NCBI RefSeq assembly: GCF_012221945.1
Contig: NZ_CP032549.1
Span: 124,001 to 188,000 of the forward strand
Source: Glutamicibacter mishrai
GTDB lineage: Bacteria > Actinomycetota > Actinomycetes > Actinomycetales > Micrococcaceae
Reading direction: 5' to 3'
Length of the DNA: 64,000 nt
The translations under genes were made by a program, and so were the position numbers. Shown piece by piece: positions 26,643-34,440 of the stretch. The notes under the pieces are model-generated. The model did not search any database, was not told where the DNA came from, and worked only from the letters and a program-made list of their open reading frames with translations. How positions within the stretch are numbered: position 1 is the first letter of the stretch; each line of letters begins with the position of its first letter.

Positions 26643-26751
26643 GGATTAATGTTCTCACGCTCTGACAATGTGACGTTGTGGAATTAGCTGATGGCGTGAT
26701 GTTTGCTCGAAAACTCGTATAGATTACCTATGAGCGGAGAAATCACTCGAA

Positions 26752-26773
26752 AATATTACTTTCAAGTAATATT
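26752..26773 (+). promoter_or_regulatory. Perfect palindromic element upstream of tesB
   Basis: Inverted repeat with 10-bp arms AATATTACTT and AAGTAATATT around TC, 41 bases before the tesB start and AT-rich compared with its surroundings. It lies downstream of a possible -10 (TATAGAT, 26718-26724), a position suited to a repressor. The regulator is unknown. Confidence 0.5.
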
Positions 26774-26814
26774 GGTTTTGGTTCTACCCCACAGCACTTC
26801 AAGGAGTTTAAACC

Positions 26815-27705
26815 GTGACCGGAGACCTTGGCACCACCCAGATATTGCTTGATCTTCTCGCGCTAGACGGCGACAACGAGGCTCGTACCGACGAAGACAT
26901 TTTTGTTGGACAGACGCCCACGCAGAATCGCAATCGAGTATTCGGAGGCCAGGTACTGGCTCAATCGATCATGGCAGCTACGCGCACGGTCGATGAAGCA
27001 CGTGTCGTGCACTCCTTGCACGGCTATTTCTTGCGCCCCGGGGACCCTAACCAGAACATCACTTTTGGCGTACAACGCCTCCGGGACGGTCGATCCTTCT
27101 CGGCACGCCGGGTTCACGCCTACCAGAACGGCGAACCAATCCTCTCGATGATCGCTTCTTTCCAGGAACCCTCGGAAGGACTGGAGCATCATGATCCGAT
27201 GCCGATCGAAGCCCCGGATCCCGAGTCGCTTCCAACTACAGCGGATCTCGTCGGGCACCTGAATCATCCAGTCGCCAAGGAGTGGGCTTTCGAACGTCCC
27301 TTCGACGTCCGCCACGTAACTGAGCCGATCTATCTTGCCGGCGACAAAAACCAGGTAGCAGATAGCGCTGTTTGGCTCCGCACAACCTCGGCAATGCCAG
27401 ACGATCTAGCATTGCATCGCGCGGCGTTGGCCTACGCCAGCGACTACGTCTTATTAGAGCCCATATTGCGTGCTCATGGTTTAGCTTGGGTGCACCCAGG
27501 ACTGAGCATCGCCAGCCTTGATCACGCCATGTGGTGGCACCAGGACTTCAGGGTCGACCAGTGGCTGCTCTATGTCCTCCACTCCCCTTCCGCGTCTTCA
27601 GCACGCGGCTTGGGAACAGGCCAGTTCTTTAATCGCGACGGACAGCTTGTGGCAACCGTCGCCCAAGAGGGCATGATCCGATTGCCGGAATTCGGCAAGA
27701 AATAG
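26815..27705 (+). CDS. tesB: Acyl-CoA thioesterase II
   Basis: Double-hotdog enzyme hydrolysing acyl-CoA to free fatty acid and CoA, 296 aa. The N-terminal hotdog has RVFGGQVLAQSIMAA and HSLHGYFLRPGD. The C-terminal hotdog has SLDHAMWWHQDFRVDQWLLY and GQLVATVAQEGMIR, which hold the Asp and Gln of the TesB catalytic set. GTG start with AAGGAG eight bases upstream. A 22-bp palindrome in the leader suggests repression by a dedicated regulator. It probably adjusts acyl-CoA pools; chain-length preference is unknown. Confidence 0.95.
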   Translation: MTGDLGTTQILLDLLALDGDNEARTDEDIFVGQTPTQNRNRVFGGQVLAQSIMAATRTVDEARVVHSLHGYFLRPGDPNQNITFGVQRLRDGRSFSARRVHAYQNGEPILSMIASFQEPSEGLEHHDPMPIEAPDPESLPTTADLVGHLNHPVAKEWAFERPFDVRHVTEPIYLAGDKNQVADSAVWLRTTSAMPDDLALHRAALAYASDYVLLEPILRAHGLAWVHPGLSIASLDHAMWWHQDFRVDQWLLYVLHSPSASSARGLGTGQFFNRDGQLVATVAQEGMIRLPEFGKK

Positions 27706-27712
27706 CGTCCCC

Positions 27713-27746
27713 GGAAATTTTTGCTGACCTTATCAGCTAAATTTCC
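27713..27746. terminator. Convergent hairpin between tesB and the MOSC gene
   Basis: GGAAATTT (27713-27720) pairs with AAATTTCC (27739-27746), and GCTGA with TCAGC inside, around a CCTTA loop; one stem base is bulged. It overlaps the last codons of the minus-strand gene. Confidence 0.5.
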
Positions 27747-29473
27747 AGCTCGATGGGTTCCGCTGGAACAGATACACATGTCAGTATCTGCCCAGCGGAA
27801 ACCGAAGCGCTGGGTTCCATCGGGTAGCTCACGCTGCCCTTGAGTAACCTGACGGAACACTGGCCACATGTTCCGGCCCGGCAAAGGCTTGGCGCATCTA
27901 CGCCTGCGGATTCGAGTGCCTCCAACAGAACTCCATCCTCTGGCTTCCAGGTAAATTCGGTTCCAGATTCTCGGCAACTGACTCCTGTGGCAGGGAATTC
28001 CTTGAAAAGCTTCGAAAGGTCAGTTTGCGGAGAGGCGAACATCTCACTATGGATATTCTCGGGCGGTATTCCTAGCGCAACGCACAAGTCATTAACTGAC
28101 CGGGTGAATCCTTCAGGTCCGCAAATAACGACGCTGTCACAGGCCTCGACAACGCTGGCGATTTCCTCGCGGGTCGGACGCCTGATAGAACTGTCGAAAT
28201 GATGACGCACTACCTTGGCGCTGAGCGGTTCCGAAACTTGCACCGCTCGATCGCTCAGTTCGCTCGGCAGGCCTCGTTCAACATGCAGCATGTGAAGCTC
28301 GTCAACAAGCGACGCATTTTCGGTGTCGCGAAGCAACCCGAGCACCGGGGTGATTCCAATACCCGCGGTGACGAACGCGGTTTTCCGACGCAGAACATTC
28401 GCTGCGGTAGTCGTCCCATATGGTCCGGACACCAAGAGCTCATCCCCCGCGCGTAGCTTTGCTAATCGCTGAGAGACAGCACCTTGTAGCCTCACCGCAA
28501 TTTTCACTGCTCCGTTTGCCACGGAGGTGATCGTGTAGTTGCGCCACAAAGGATCAGCGAAATGAACGCGTAGGTATTTCCCAGCTTCATCGTGGTCGCT
28601 AAACCAATTGAACGGATCGCTGAGGGTGAGCTCTACGATTTCTGAACGATGATGAACAGCATCCAGTACGGTGGCAAACCGCGGAGAACGCTTGGAGGGA
28701 ACGAGGTGCTTTTCGTCGGCGCTCATATTCTCAACCTCGATGCTGGACCCAACATCCAAGGTTCCAGAAGTAAGAACAGTGCCGTAGATGCCGCAGTGCA
28801 AGTGCCCAAAGTGTGTTGCCAATAATCGAGGTCCATTTGCATCAACCTCGGTGGTTTCTGGATTGACCGAGGTGGCTGAGCACCGTTCGATGGATTTCGT
28901 GATAGCGATTTTCACGTCGCCTATCCGCAAGATTTTGCCGATCAAGCCGAACTCGGCAAATGCCGGCAGACCTTCGAGAAGGATGTTGCCACGATACCGG
29001 CGTGGATCGAGGTCAATTTTCCCTGCGTTGGAAAGTTGCTTGACCGTATTTGGATTGATTAGTGAAATCCCGGACAGTTTGGAATCAAACATGCCCCGTG
29101 GTGTTGAGACCACTTGACGTGGGTGCGATCCTTGCGTTGGCAGGTGCGCGGACAGATATTCTCGCAACTCGATGCGGCCATCCGGATGCGACGAGTCGAA
29201 GGTCAGCGAATTGTTCGACGGCGTGCCAGGAGCCGATACGGTAATCATGGGTGGCTCTGACTTCACAGACCACTTTTGCAAGCTCTTGTCGTTCTTCAGG
29301 ATGGTGAAGCTCAGGCAGCTGCTCCATTCACCGTCGGAGACATCAACCGTGCCATTGGAAAAAGCCACACTTCGATCACCAAGCAGTCCGCCATCTTCGT
29401 GCACCGGCACTGACTCGATTGATTCTCCAGGCAAGCCTTTGACGGGGAAACGGAACAACTGATCGATTCTCAT
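27737..29473 (-). CDS. Three-module MOSC / FNR-type reductase / [2Fe-2S] ferredoxin fusion
   Basis: A 578-aa protein joining three parts. Residues 1 to about 250 form MOSC_N plus MOSC domains; IERCSATSVNPET with C198 matches the molybdenum-cofactor cysteine region of YcbX and mammalian mARC (RCxxTTVDPxTG). About 260-490 is a ferredoxin-NADP reductase-like module: FAD motif RNYT (311-314), NAD(P) motif GIGITP (371-376) and VICGPEGF. About 495-578 is a plant-type ferredoxin with cysteines 531, 536, 539 and 566. It could carry electrons from NAD(P)H to a Moco site in one chain and reduce N-hydroxylated compounds. soxR lies 83 bases upstream on the same strand. Confidence 0.88.
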   Translation of the reverse strand: MRIDQLFRFPVKGLPGESIESVPVHEDGGLLGDRSVAFSNGTVDVSDGEWSSCLSFTILKNDKSLQKWSVKSEPPMITVSAPGTPSNNSLTFDSSHPDGRIELREYLSAHLPTQGSHPRQVVSTPRGMFDSKLSGISLINPNTVKQLSNAGKIDLDPRRYRGNILLEGLPAFAEFGLIGKILRIGDVKIAITKSIERCSATSVNPETTEVDANGPRLLATHFGHLHCGIYGTVLTSGTLDVGSSIEVENMSADEKHLVPSKRSPRFATVLDAVHHRSEIVELTLSDPFNWFSDHDEAGKYLRVHFADPLWRNYTITSVANGAVKIAVRLQGAVSQRLAKLRAGDELLVSGPYGTTTAANVLRRKTAFVTAGIGITPVLGLLRDTENASLVDELHMLHVERGLPSELSDRAVQVSEPLSAKVVRHHFDSSIRRPTREEIASVVEACDSVVICGPEGFTRSVNDLCVALGIPPENIHSEMFASPQTDLSKLFKEFPATGVSCRESGTEFTWKPEDGVLLEALESAGVDAPSLCRAGTCGQCSVRLLKGSVSYPMEPSASVSAGQILTCVSVPAEPIELEI

Positions 29474-29556
29474 ATTCCAAGTCTAATTATCAATGCCTAC
29501 CGCAAACGACAAGATGAACGACAAGGTCTGGATTCTTTTATAACTAATCAGAAGGC

Positions 29557-30051
29557 CTATTCACTATATTCGTCTGAGTCAAGGCGCCTCGCCCCTGCGC
29601 CCTGTTGAGAGAGCTGGTCATCAGGATTCAGAAGGTTGCACGCCTGCATCGACAGGCAGCCACAACCGATGCACCCCATGAGGCGATCTTCCAGTTCTTC
29701 AATTGCTCGTCGTCGCGCTTCAAGGACGAGCTTCCAGTGAGCGGTGGCTCGAACCCAATCTTCCTCGGACGGCAGTCGATCCATCGGAACGGGGGCAAGC
29801 GCCTCCTTGATATCGCTAAGTGCAATGCCCAATTGCCTGCCCACGGTGATCAACGAAATTCGACGTAGCAAGTGCCTAGGATAGCGACGCTGATTTCCTG
29901 AAGTTCGCAGGGAAGTTATGAGTCCAAGCTCTTCATAGTAGTGAAGCGCAGAACGTGCGACGCCTGTGCGCTCGCTGACCTGGCCAATGGATAGGAGTTC
30001 CTCAGCAGGTTGCTCCTGTGGCTCTTCGGTGCCGTTCGATATGCGAATCAT
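29557..30051 (-). CDS. soxR: Redox-sensitive MerR-family regulator SoxR
   Basis: MerR-type transcription factor of 164 aa. The N-terminal winged helix reads LSIGQVSERTGVARSALHYYEELGLI, followed by a dimerisation helix. The [2Fe-2S] motif CIGCGCLSMQAC gives C127, C130, C132 and C138, the exact SoxR spacing (C-x2-C-x-C-x5-C). ATG at 30051 is chosen because GAGGG precedes it; a longer frame upstream runs through the operator. The SoxR box just upstream suggests control of itself and of the divergent flavin reductase, and possibly the MOSC fusion downstream. In actinobacteria SoxR usually senses redox-active compounds. Confidence 0.95.
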   Translation of the reverse strand: MIRISNGTEEPQEQPAEELLSIGQVSERTGVARSALHYYEELGLITSLRTSGNQRRYPRHLLRRISLITVGRQLGIALSDIKEALAPVPMDRLPSEEDWVRATAHWKLVLEARRRAIEELEDRLMGCIGCGCLSMQACNLLNPDDQLSQQGAGARRLDSDEYSE

Positions 30052-30065
30052 CACTTGCCCTCTAC

Positions 30066-30096
30066 TTGACCTCAAGTTCGCTTGAGGTCTTAGTGT
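30066..30096 (+). promoter_or_regulatory. SoxR box in an over-spaced promoter
   Basis: CCTCAAGTTCGCTTGAGG sits at 30070-30087 and extends to 9-bp perfect arms (30068-30089). It differs from the E. coli soxS operator, as recalled, only at central bases. On the plus strand TTGACC (30066-30071) and TAGTGT (30091-30096) are spaced by 19 bp, the unusual spacing that MerR-type activators correct. The promoter points to the flavin reductase gene. Confidence 0.88.
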
Positions 30097-30187
30097 TGAG
30101 GTTATCAGTATCGTTGGTGAGAACATAAGACACTCTCACATCACCTGCTGAACAGCGAATTTCTGTTCGGCTTGAAGGAGCTATTGG

Positions 30188-30691
30188 ATGAGCCAGTTGT
30201 CAGATGATTTTCGCACCGCGTTTCGTCATCATCCAGCCGGAGTAGCACTCGTTACCGCGACTGTAGACGGATTGCCCTACGGATTGACGATTTCATCTTT
30301 GGCTTCCTTATCAATTGATCCCGTGGCGGTCTCGTTTTCACTCGCCAAGGAGTCAGGTGCCGCAGGAGCCGTATTAGCAGCTCCAAGTTTCATCATTCAT
30401 ATGCTCGCTGAAGAGCATGAAGATCTGGCCAACAATTTCGCTCGGCCAGGTGCGCCACGATTCACTTCGGACCAGAATTTTCAGTTCCTTCCCACCGGCG
30501 AGCCCTACTTCTCCGATGCCCCCATTGCTTTTAGATCCACCATTCATTCATCTATCAGTGTGGGAGGCTCTCGTCTGATCGCGGCCGAAGTCCACGAGAT
30601 TCTTCGAGGTTCCCCGCAGCAGCATCTTTTACACCAGAATCGGCAATACGTCAGACTTTCGAGCTTTCTGGCACCAACGTATCAAGATTGA
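30188..30691 (+). CDS. Flavin reductase domain protein (HpaC-like)
   Basis: FMN-binding split-barrel protein of 167 aa resembling short-chain flavin reductases that use NAD(P)H to make FMNH2 or FADH2. Typical segments are FRHHPAGVALVTATVDGLPYGLTISSLASLSIDPVAVSFSLAKES and ARPGAPRF. GAAGGAG lies five to six bases before the ATG. The gene is divergent from soxR and preceded by the SoxR box, so it is very likely a SoxR target activated by redox-cycling agents. No partner monooxygenase is adjacent. Confidence 0.9.
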   Translation: MSQLSDDFRTAFRHHPAGVALVTATVDGLPYGLTISSLASLSIDPVAVSFSLAKESGAAGAVLAAPSFIIHMLAEEHEDLANNFARPGAPRFTSDQNFQFLPTGEPYFSDAPIAFRSTIHSSISVGGSRLIAAEVHEILRGSPQQHLLHQNRQYVRLSSFLAPTYQD

Positions 30692-30719
30692 CTCTTCAGA
30701 TTCGAATAGTCCTTAAAAC

Positions 30720-30751
30720 AGCGATGGCCGCCAAAAATGGCGGCCATCGCT
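30720..30751 (-). terminator. Terminator between flavin reductase and ettA
   Basis: Perfect 13-bp repeat AGCGATGGCCGCC and complement, six-base loop, followed on the minus strand by GTTTTAAGG. Convergent position for both genes. Confidence 0.88.
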
Positions 30752-30761
30752 GTATCATCTC

Positions 30762-32444
30762 CTAGTCGCGAGTCAGGCGACGGTGGGTAACACGATGCGG
30801 CTTCGCAGCATCGACGCCCAGGCGTTCGACCTTGTTCGCTTCGTAGGACTCGAAGTTACCCTCGAACCAGTACCAGCTCGATGGATTTTCCTCGGTGCCC
30901 TCATAGGCAAGGATGTGGGTAGCTACTCGGTCCAGGAACCAGCGGTCGTGAGAGACAACGACAGCGCAACCCGGGAAATCAAGCAACGCGTTTTCCAGCG
31001 AAGACAGGGTTTCAACGTCCAAGTCGTTAGTAGGCTCATCGAGAAGCAACAGGTTGCCGCCCTGCTTCAACGTCAACGCCAAGTTCAAGCGGTTACGCTC
31101 ACCACCGGAGAGCACGCCGGCCTTCTTCTGCTGGTCTGGTCCCTTGAACCCGAACGCGGAGACATAAGCTCGCGAAGGCATCTCGACCTGGCCGACGTTG
31201 ATGTAGTCAAGTCCGTCAGAAACAACTTCCCACAATGACTTGTTTGGGTCGATATTTTCACGGTTCTGGTCGACATAGGAAATCTTGACGGTTTCGCCGA
31301 TCTTCAGCGAGCCACCGTCGAGTTCTTCCATGCCGACGATGGTCTTGAATAACGTCGACTTACCAACACCGTTAGGGCCGATGACACCGACGATGCCGTT
31401 GCGTGGCAACGAGAATGACAGTCCGTCAATCAGTACGCGATCGCCGAAGCCCTTCTTCAAGTCGTTAGCCTCGATGACGACCTGACCCAAACGTGGGCCT
31501 GGCGGAATCTGAATCTCTTCGAAGTCCAGCTTGCGAGTGCGCTCTGCTTCTGCAGCCATTTCTTCGTATCGGGCCAGACGGGCCTTGGACTTGGTCTGGC
31601 GACCCTTGGCGTTAGAACGAACCCACTCGAGTTCTTCAGCCAGTCGCTTAGCGAGCTTCTGGTCCTTCTTGCCCTGAACCTCCATACGTTCGCGCTTCTT
31701 CTCCAGGTAGGTGGAGTAGTTGCCTTCGTATGGGTGCAGACGACCACGGTCAACTTCACAGATCCATTCGGCGACATGGTCCAGGAAGTAGCGATCGTGG
31801 GTGACAGCGAGGACGGCGCCCGGGTAAGCAGCAAGGTGCTGTTCCAGCCAAAGTACCGATTCTGCGTCCAAGTGGTTAGTTGGTTCGTCCAAAAGCAGCA
31901 AATCCGGCTTCTGGAGCAACAACTTGCACAGGGCTACACGACGACGCTCACCACCGGAGAGGTGCGTGACCATCTCGTCGCCTGGTGGGCAACGAAGAGC
32001 GTCCATAGCCTGTTCGAGCTGATTGTCGATGTCCCAAGCGTCGGCCGCATCGATTGCTTCCTGAAGCTTGCCCATCTCTTCGAGCAACGCATCGAAGTCG
32101 GCGCCTTCTTGGGCCATTTCTTCTGAAATCTCGTTAAAGCGAGTGATCTTCTCGTAGATCTCGCCAACACCTTCCTGGACATTGCCCAGAACGGTCTTTT
32201 CTTCGTTAAGTGGTGGCTCCTGCATCAGGATGCCTACCGAATATCCTGGCGAGAGTCGAGCCTCACCGTTGGACGGGGTATCGAGACCCGCCATGATCTT
32301 CAAGATCGTTGACTTACCAGCACCGTTCGGACCTACAACACCAATTTTGGCGCCTGGGAAGAACGACATGCTGACGTTGTCAAGGATGACTTTGTCACCA
32401 ACGGCCTTGCGAGCCTTGGTCATCGTATAAATGAATTCCGCCAT
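30762..32444 (-). CDS. ettA: Energy-dependent translational throttle protein EttA (ABC-F)
   Basis: ABC-F ATPase without membrane domains, 560 aa. Two nucleotide-binding domains are present: Walker A GPNGAGKS near residue 39 and GPNGVGKS near 355; signatures LSGGERRRVALCKLL and LSGGERNRLNLALTL; Walker B LLLLDEPTNHLD and LLLLDEPTNDLD. EttA binds the ribosomal E site and gates elongation according to ATP/ADP. The arm insert and linker (ELEWVRSNAKGRQTKSKARLARYEEM) match EttA rather than antibiotic-resistance ABC-Fs. Upstream is the SSB paralogue, as in M. tuberculosis Rv2477c-Rv2478c. Confidence 0.96.
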   Translation of the reverse strand: MAEFIYTMTKARKAVGDKVILDNVSMSFFPGAKIGVVGPNGAGKSTILKIMAGLDTPSNGEARLSPGYSVGILMQEPPLNEEKTVLGNVQEGVGEIYEKITRFNEISEEMAQEGADFDALLEEMGKLQEAIDAADAWDIDNQLEQAMDALRCPPGDEMVTHLSGGERRRVALCKLLLQKPDLLLLDEPTNHLDAESVLWLEQHLAAYPGAVLAVTHDRYFLDHVAEWICEVDRGRLHPYEGNYSTYLEKKRERMEVQGKKDQKLAKRLAEELEWVRSNAKGRQTKSKARLARYEEMAAEAERTRKLDFEEIQIPPGPRLGQVVIEANDLKKGFGDRVLIDGLSFSLPRNGIVGVIGPNGVGKSTLFKTIVGMEELDGGSLKIGETVKISYVDQNRENIDPNKSLWEVVSDGLDYINVGQVEMPSRAYVSAFGFKGPDQQKKAGVLSGGERNRLNLALTLKQGGNLLLLDEPTNDLDVETLSSLENALLDFPGCAVVVSHDRWFLDRVATHILAYEGTEENPSSWYWFEGNFESYEANKVERLGVDAAKPHRVTHRRLTRD

Positions 32445-32557
32445 GCTCTTAAGGCTAGTCGGTTAGAGGCGTCAATTCCGAATTCTCACCCAACTATTTT
32501 GGGTTGGCGGTGTCCGGTCTCACAGGAATGAACCGAACATCGCCAATCTGCCCGAAA

Positions 32558-33007
32558 TCATGCGGCTTGATCGTCACCTTTCGGCCAACTTCCTTCTGCC
32601 TCCGTCGACGAGTCCTGATGCGAGATCCGCTCAAAGTCACCGGCCTCGGTACGAACACGGGCGAAGGAACTCGTCCCGAACCGCAAATCGTGTCCGATGC
32701 TGTATGCCTCGATATCCGCGCTGTTGCCTTTGGTTCCATCCGCCCGTTCGAATTCGCGAATTTGAAGTTTGCCAAAGACCATTACGTGGTCGCCTTGGGC
32801 CAGCGACTCCATTGTGTTTTCGGCCAGGCCTCTAAACGCTGAGATGGAATACCAGTTGGTGGGCCCATCAACCCATTGCCCTGACTCCTGATCCTTCTTG
32901 CGCTCATGAGTCGCGGCACGAAACTTCAACACCGCCACTCCTTTGGCCGTCACAGTCAATTGCGGATCCGTGCCCACAACTGCACGGATAGTCACCAGAT
33001 CACTCAC
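32558..33007 (-). CDS. Single-stranded DNA-binding protein paralogue
   Basis: OB-fold SSB-like protein of 149 aa from GTG 33007 with AAGGAG eight bases upstream. The fold is seen in VTIRAVVGTDPQLTVTAKGVAVLKFRAATHERKK, WYSISAFRGLAENTMESLAQGDHVMVFGKL and REFERADGTKGNSADIEAYSIGHDL. The C-terminus (WPKGDDQAA) lacks the acidic DDDIPF tip of replicative SSB. It therefore looks like the second actinobacterial SSB (SsbB type), linked in other genera to competence, recombination or stress. No essential SSB gene is in this window. Confidence 0.88.
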   Translation of the reverse strand: MSDLVTIRAVVGTDPQLTVTAKGVAVLKFRAATHERKKDQESGQWVDGPTNWYSISAFRGLAENTMESLAQGDHVMVFGKLQIREFERADGTKGNSADIEAYSIGHDLRFGTSSFARVRTEAGDFERISHQDSSTEAEGSWPKGDDQAA

Positions 33008-33122
33008 GCGTACCACTCCTTAGTTTCCTAACGTCAAGGATTTTTCTCGACGTTGCTGTCCATGATGAACGAATGCCACGAAGGAGGATTCGTAGTTCTA
33101 ACGAGTTGTGGAAACTGAACTT

Positions 33123-33995
33123 TTAGGCGCGACGCCGACGAGCGGTCAGAAAATAGACGAATCCAATGACCACCGCTGGCGCGACCCAACCAGACCAGCC
33201 CATGATGGAAGCTTCAGTCGAATCAATGGAGGCACCAACAGTCATGAATAGCGAGGTTAGGCCCACGCTGGCGTTGAACACGCCATGGGCGAGCGCAGCG
33301 GGCCAGACCGAGTCACTGAAAGTTCGAATCCAACCGAGGAAAGCACCGAGAACGACGCACACACCACACATAGCGAATACTCCCCATACAGGTGCCAGTG
33401 GGTAGTTGTATCCGAGCAGGATTAGCGGTGCATGCCAAAGTCCCCAAACAACACCTGAGACAAGAATTGCCACGGACTTCCCAAAGCGCAGCAATCGGGG
33501 CCACAGCCAACCGCGCCATCCAACTTCCTCCCCGATGGCCAATAACGCGTTGGCCAATCCCGCCACAGCTATGAGCACTGCTTGATCGATGAGATACAAC
33601 GCGGGCCCCTTGGTTCCCGCGACAAAATGCAAGAGTGCGAAGTTCTGAAGATCTCCAGGGAATACGCCAAGCCACGTACCTACAACGGGCGCTTGCGCCA
33701 CGAGCAGGACGGGAACCGCAATTGCCAATGGGAGGCTAGCTAAAAATCTCCGGGGGCGATTGATTGGCCAGAGCCCGGTCTCCCGAAGAAATGCACGCCC
33801 TCGCCCTTCGAGTAATAAAATAACCAAGGCAGCCAAGCTGGGGGTAAACATCATCAGCGACGCGATCGTCGTGAAATTGGGTTCCTGAAGTCCCTTGCCT
33901 AACCACAATGGTGAAGCGACGCACCAACCAAACAGCAGGGTTAGCGCCACGAAAAACACAATGCTCAGTCGGCTATCAAATCTCAACTTCGGCAC
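33123..33995 (-). CDS. CPBP-family intramembrane metalloprotease
   Basis: Integral membrane protein of 290 aa with about eight hydrophobic segments. The CPBP (Abi) motifs are intact: EEVGWRGWLWPRLL (glutamate pair and arginine), GLWHAP (histidine) and AHGVFNA (histidine). These residues form the glutamate/histidine metal site of Rce1-like proteases. Family roles include CAAX-type processing and bacteriocin self-immunity; the substrate here is unknown and no bacteriocin genes are nearby. The gene stands alone. Confidence 0.9.
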   Translation of the reverse strand: MPKLRFDSRLSIVFFVALTLLFGWCVASPLWLGKGLQEPNFTTIASLMMFTPSLAALVILLLEGRGRAFLRETGLWPINRPRRFLASLPLAIAVPVLLVAQAPVVGTWLGVFPGDLQNFALLHFVAGTKGPALYLIDQAVLIAVAGLANALLAIGEEVGWRGWLWPRLLRFGKSVAILVSGVVWGLWHAPLILLGYNYPLAPVWGVFAMCGVCVVLGAFLGWIRTFSDSVWPAALAHGVFNASVGLTSLFMTVGASIDSTEASIMGWSGWVAPAVVIGFVYFLTARRRRA

Positions 33996-34097
33996 TTTAA
34001 GTACCCCTAATCAGCATCCCGAATCCGGCTCTACCACCACCCTACCGACCTCAAGTCGTAGTTTCAGCGAGCAATAAGCTAAACTATTTTCGGTTAT

Positions 34098-34171
34098 GCC
34101 TCCATAGCTCAGCTGGATAGAGCAAGAGCCTTCTAATCTCTAGGTCGTGGGTTCGAATCCCGCTGGGGGCA
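34098..34171 (+). tRNA. tRNA-Arg (UCU)
   Basis: Plus-strand cloverleaf: acceptor GCCTCCA/TGGGGGC, D-arm GCTC..GAGC, anticodon loop CTTCTAA with anticodon TCT, T-arm GTGGG-TTCGAAT-CCCGC, discriminator A, no encoded CCA. The last anticodon-stem pair (C31/T39) is mismatched. A terminator follows at once. Confidence 0.94.
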
Positions 34172-34178
34172 CAATTCC

Positions 34179-34225
34179 AAAGACTGCCAACCACCTTCAT
34201 TGAATGTGGCTGGCAGTCTTTTTTG
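34179..34225 (+). terminator. Terminator after tRNA-Arg
   Basis: AAGACTGCCA pairs with TGGCAGTCTT, with a further inner CCAC/GTGG pairing, followed by TTTTTT. A normal rho-independent terminator for the tRNA. Confidence 0.9.
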
Positions 34226-34440
34226 CTTCCAAACCTGACATAGATTCGGTGTCAGAAACTTACGACGAGGCCACAGCTAGGCCAGCGTCATTGATAGCCA
34301 CTCCCTGAACAAAAACTGGGCATCACCGACGTATCCTCGCAAAAAACAAGGCAAATCCAACCCTGTAGTAACTTAGACGCCGAGAGTGAGATAAACTCAA
34401 GGCAATATAGAAACCGAGAGGGAACAGGGAAAACTTTCAG

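Noticed and set aside
27737..29473. Fusion of MOSC and reductase parts as a sequencing or assembly artefact
   Set aside because: The frame is continuous, linkers look natural and all cofactor motifs are intact in one frame.
34098..34440. tRNA-Arg as an integration site for a mobile element
   Set aside because: No integrase, no repeated tRNA 3' end and ordinary transporter genes follow.
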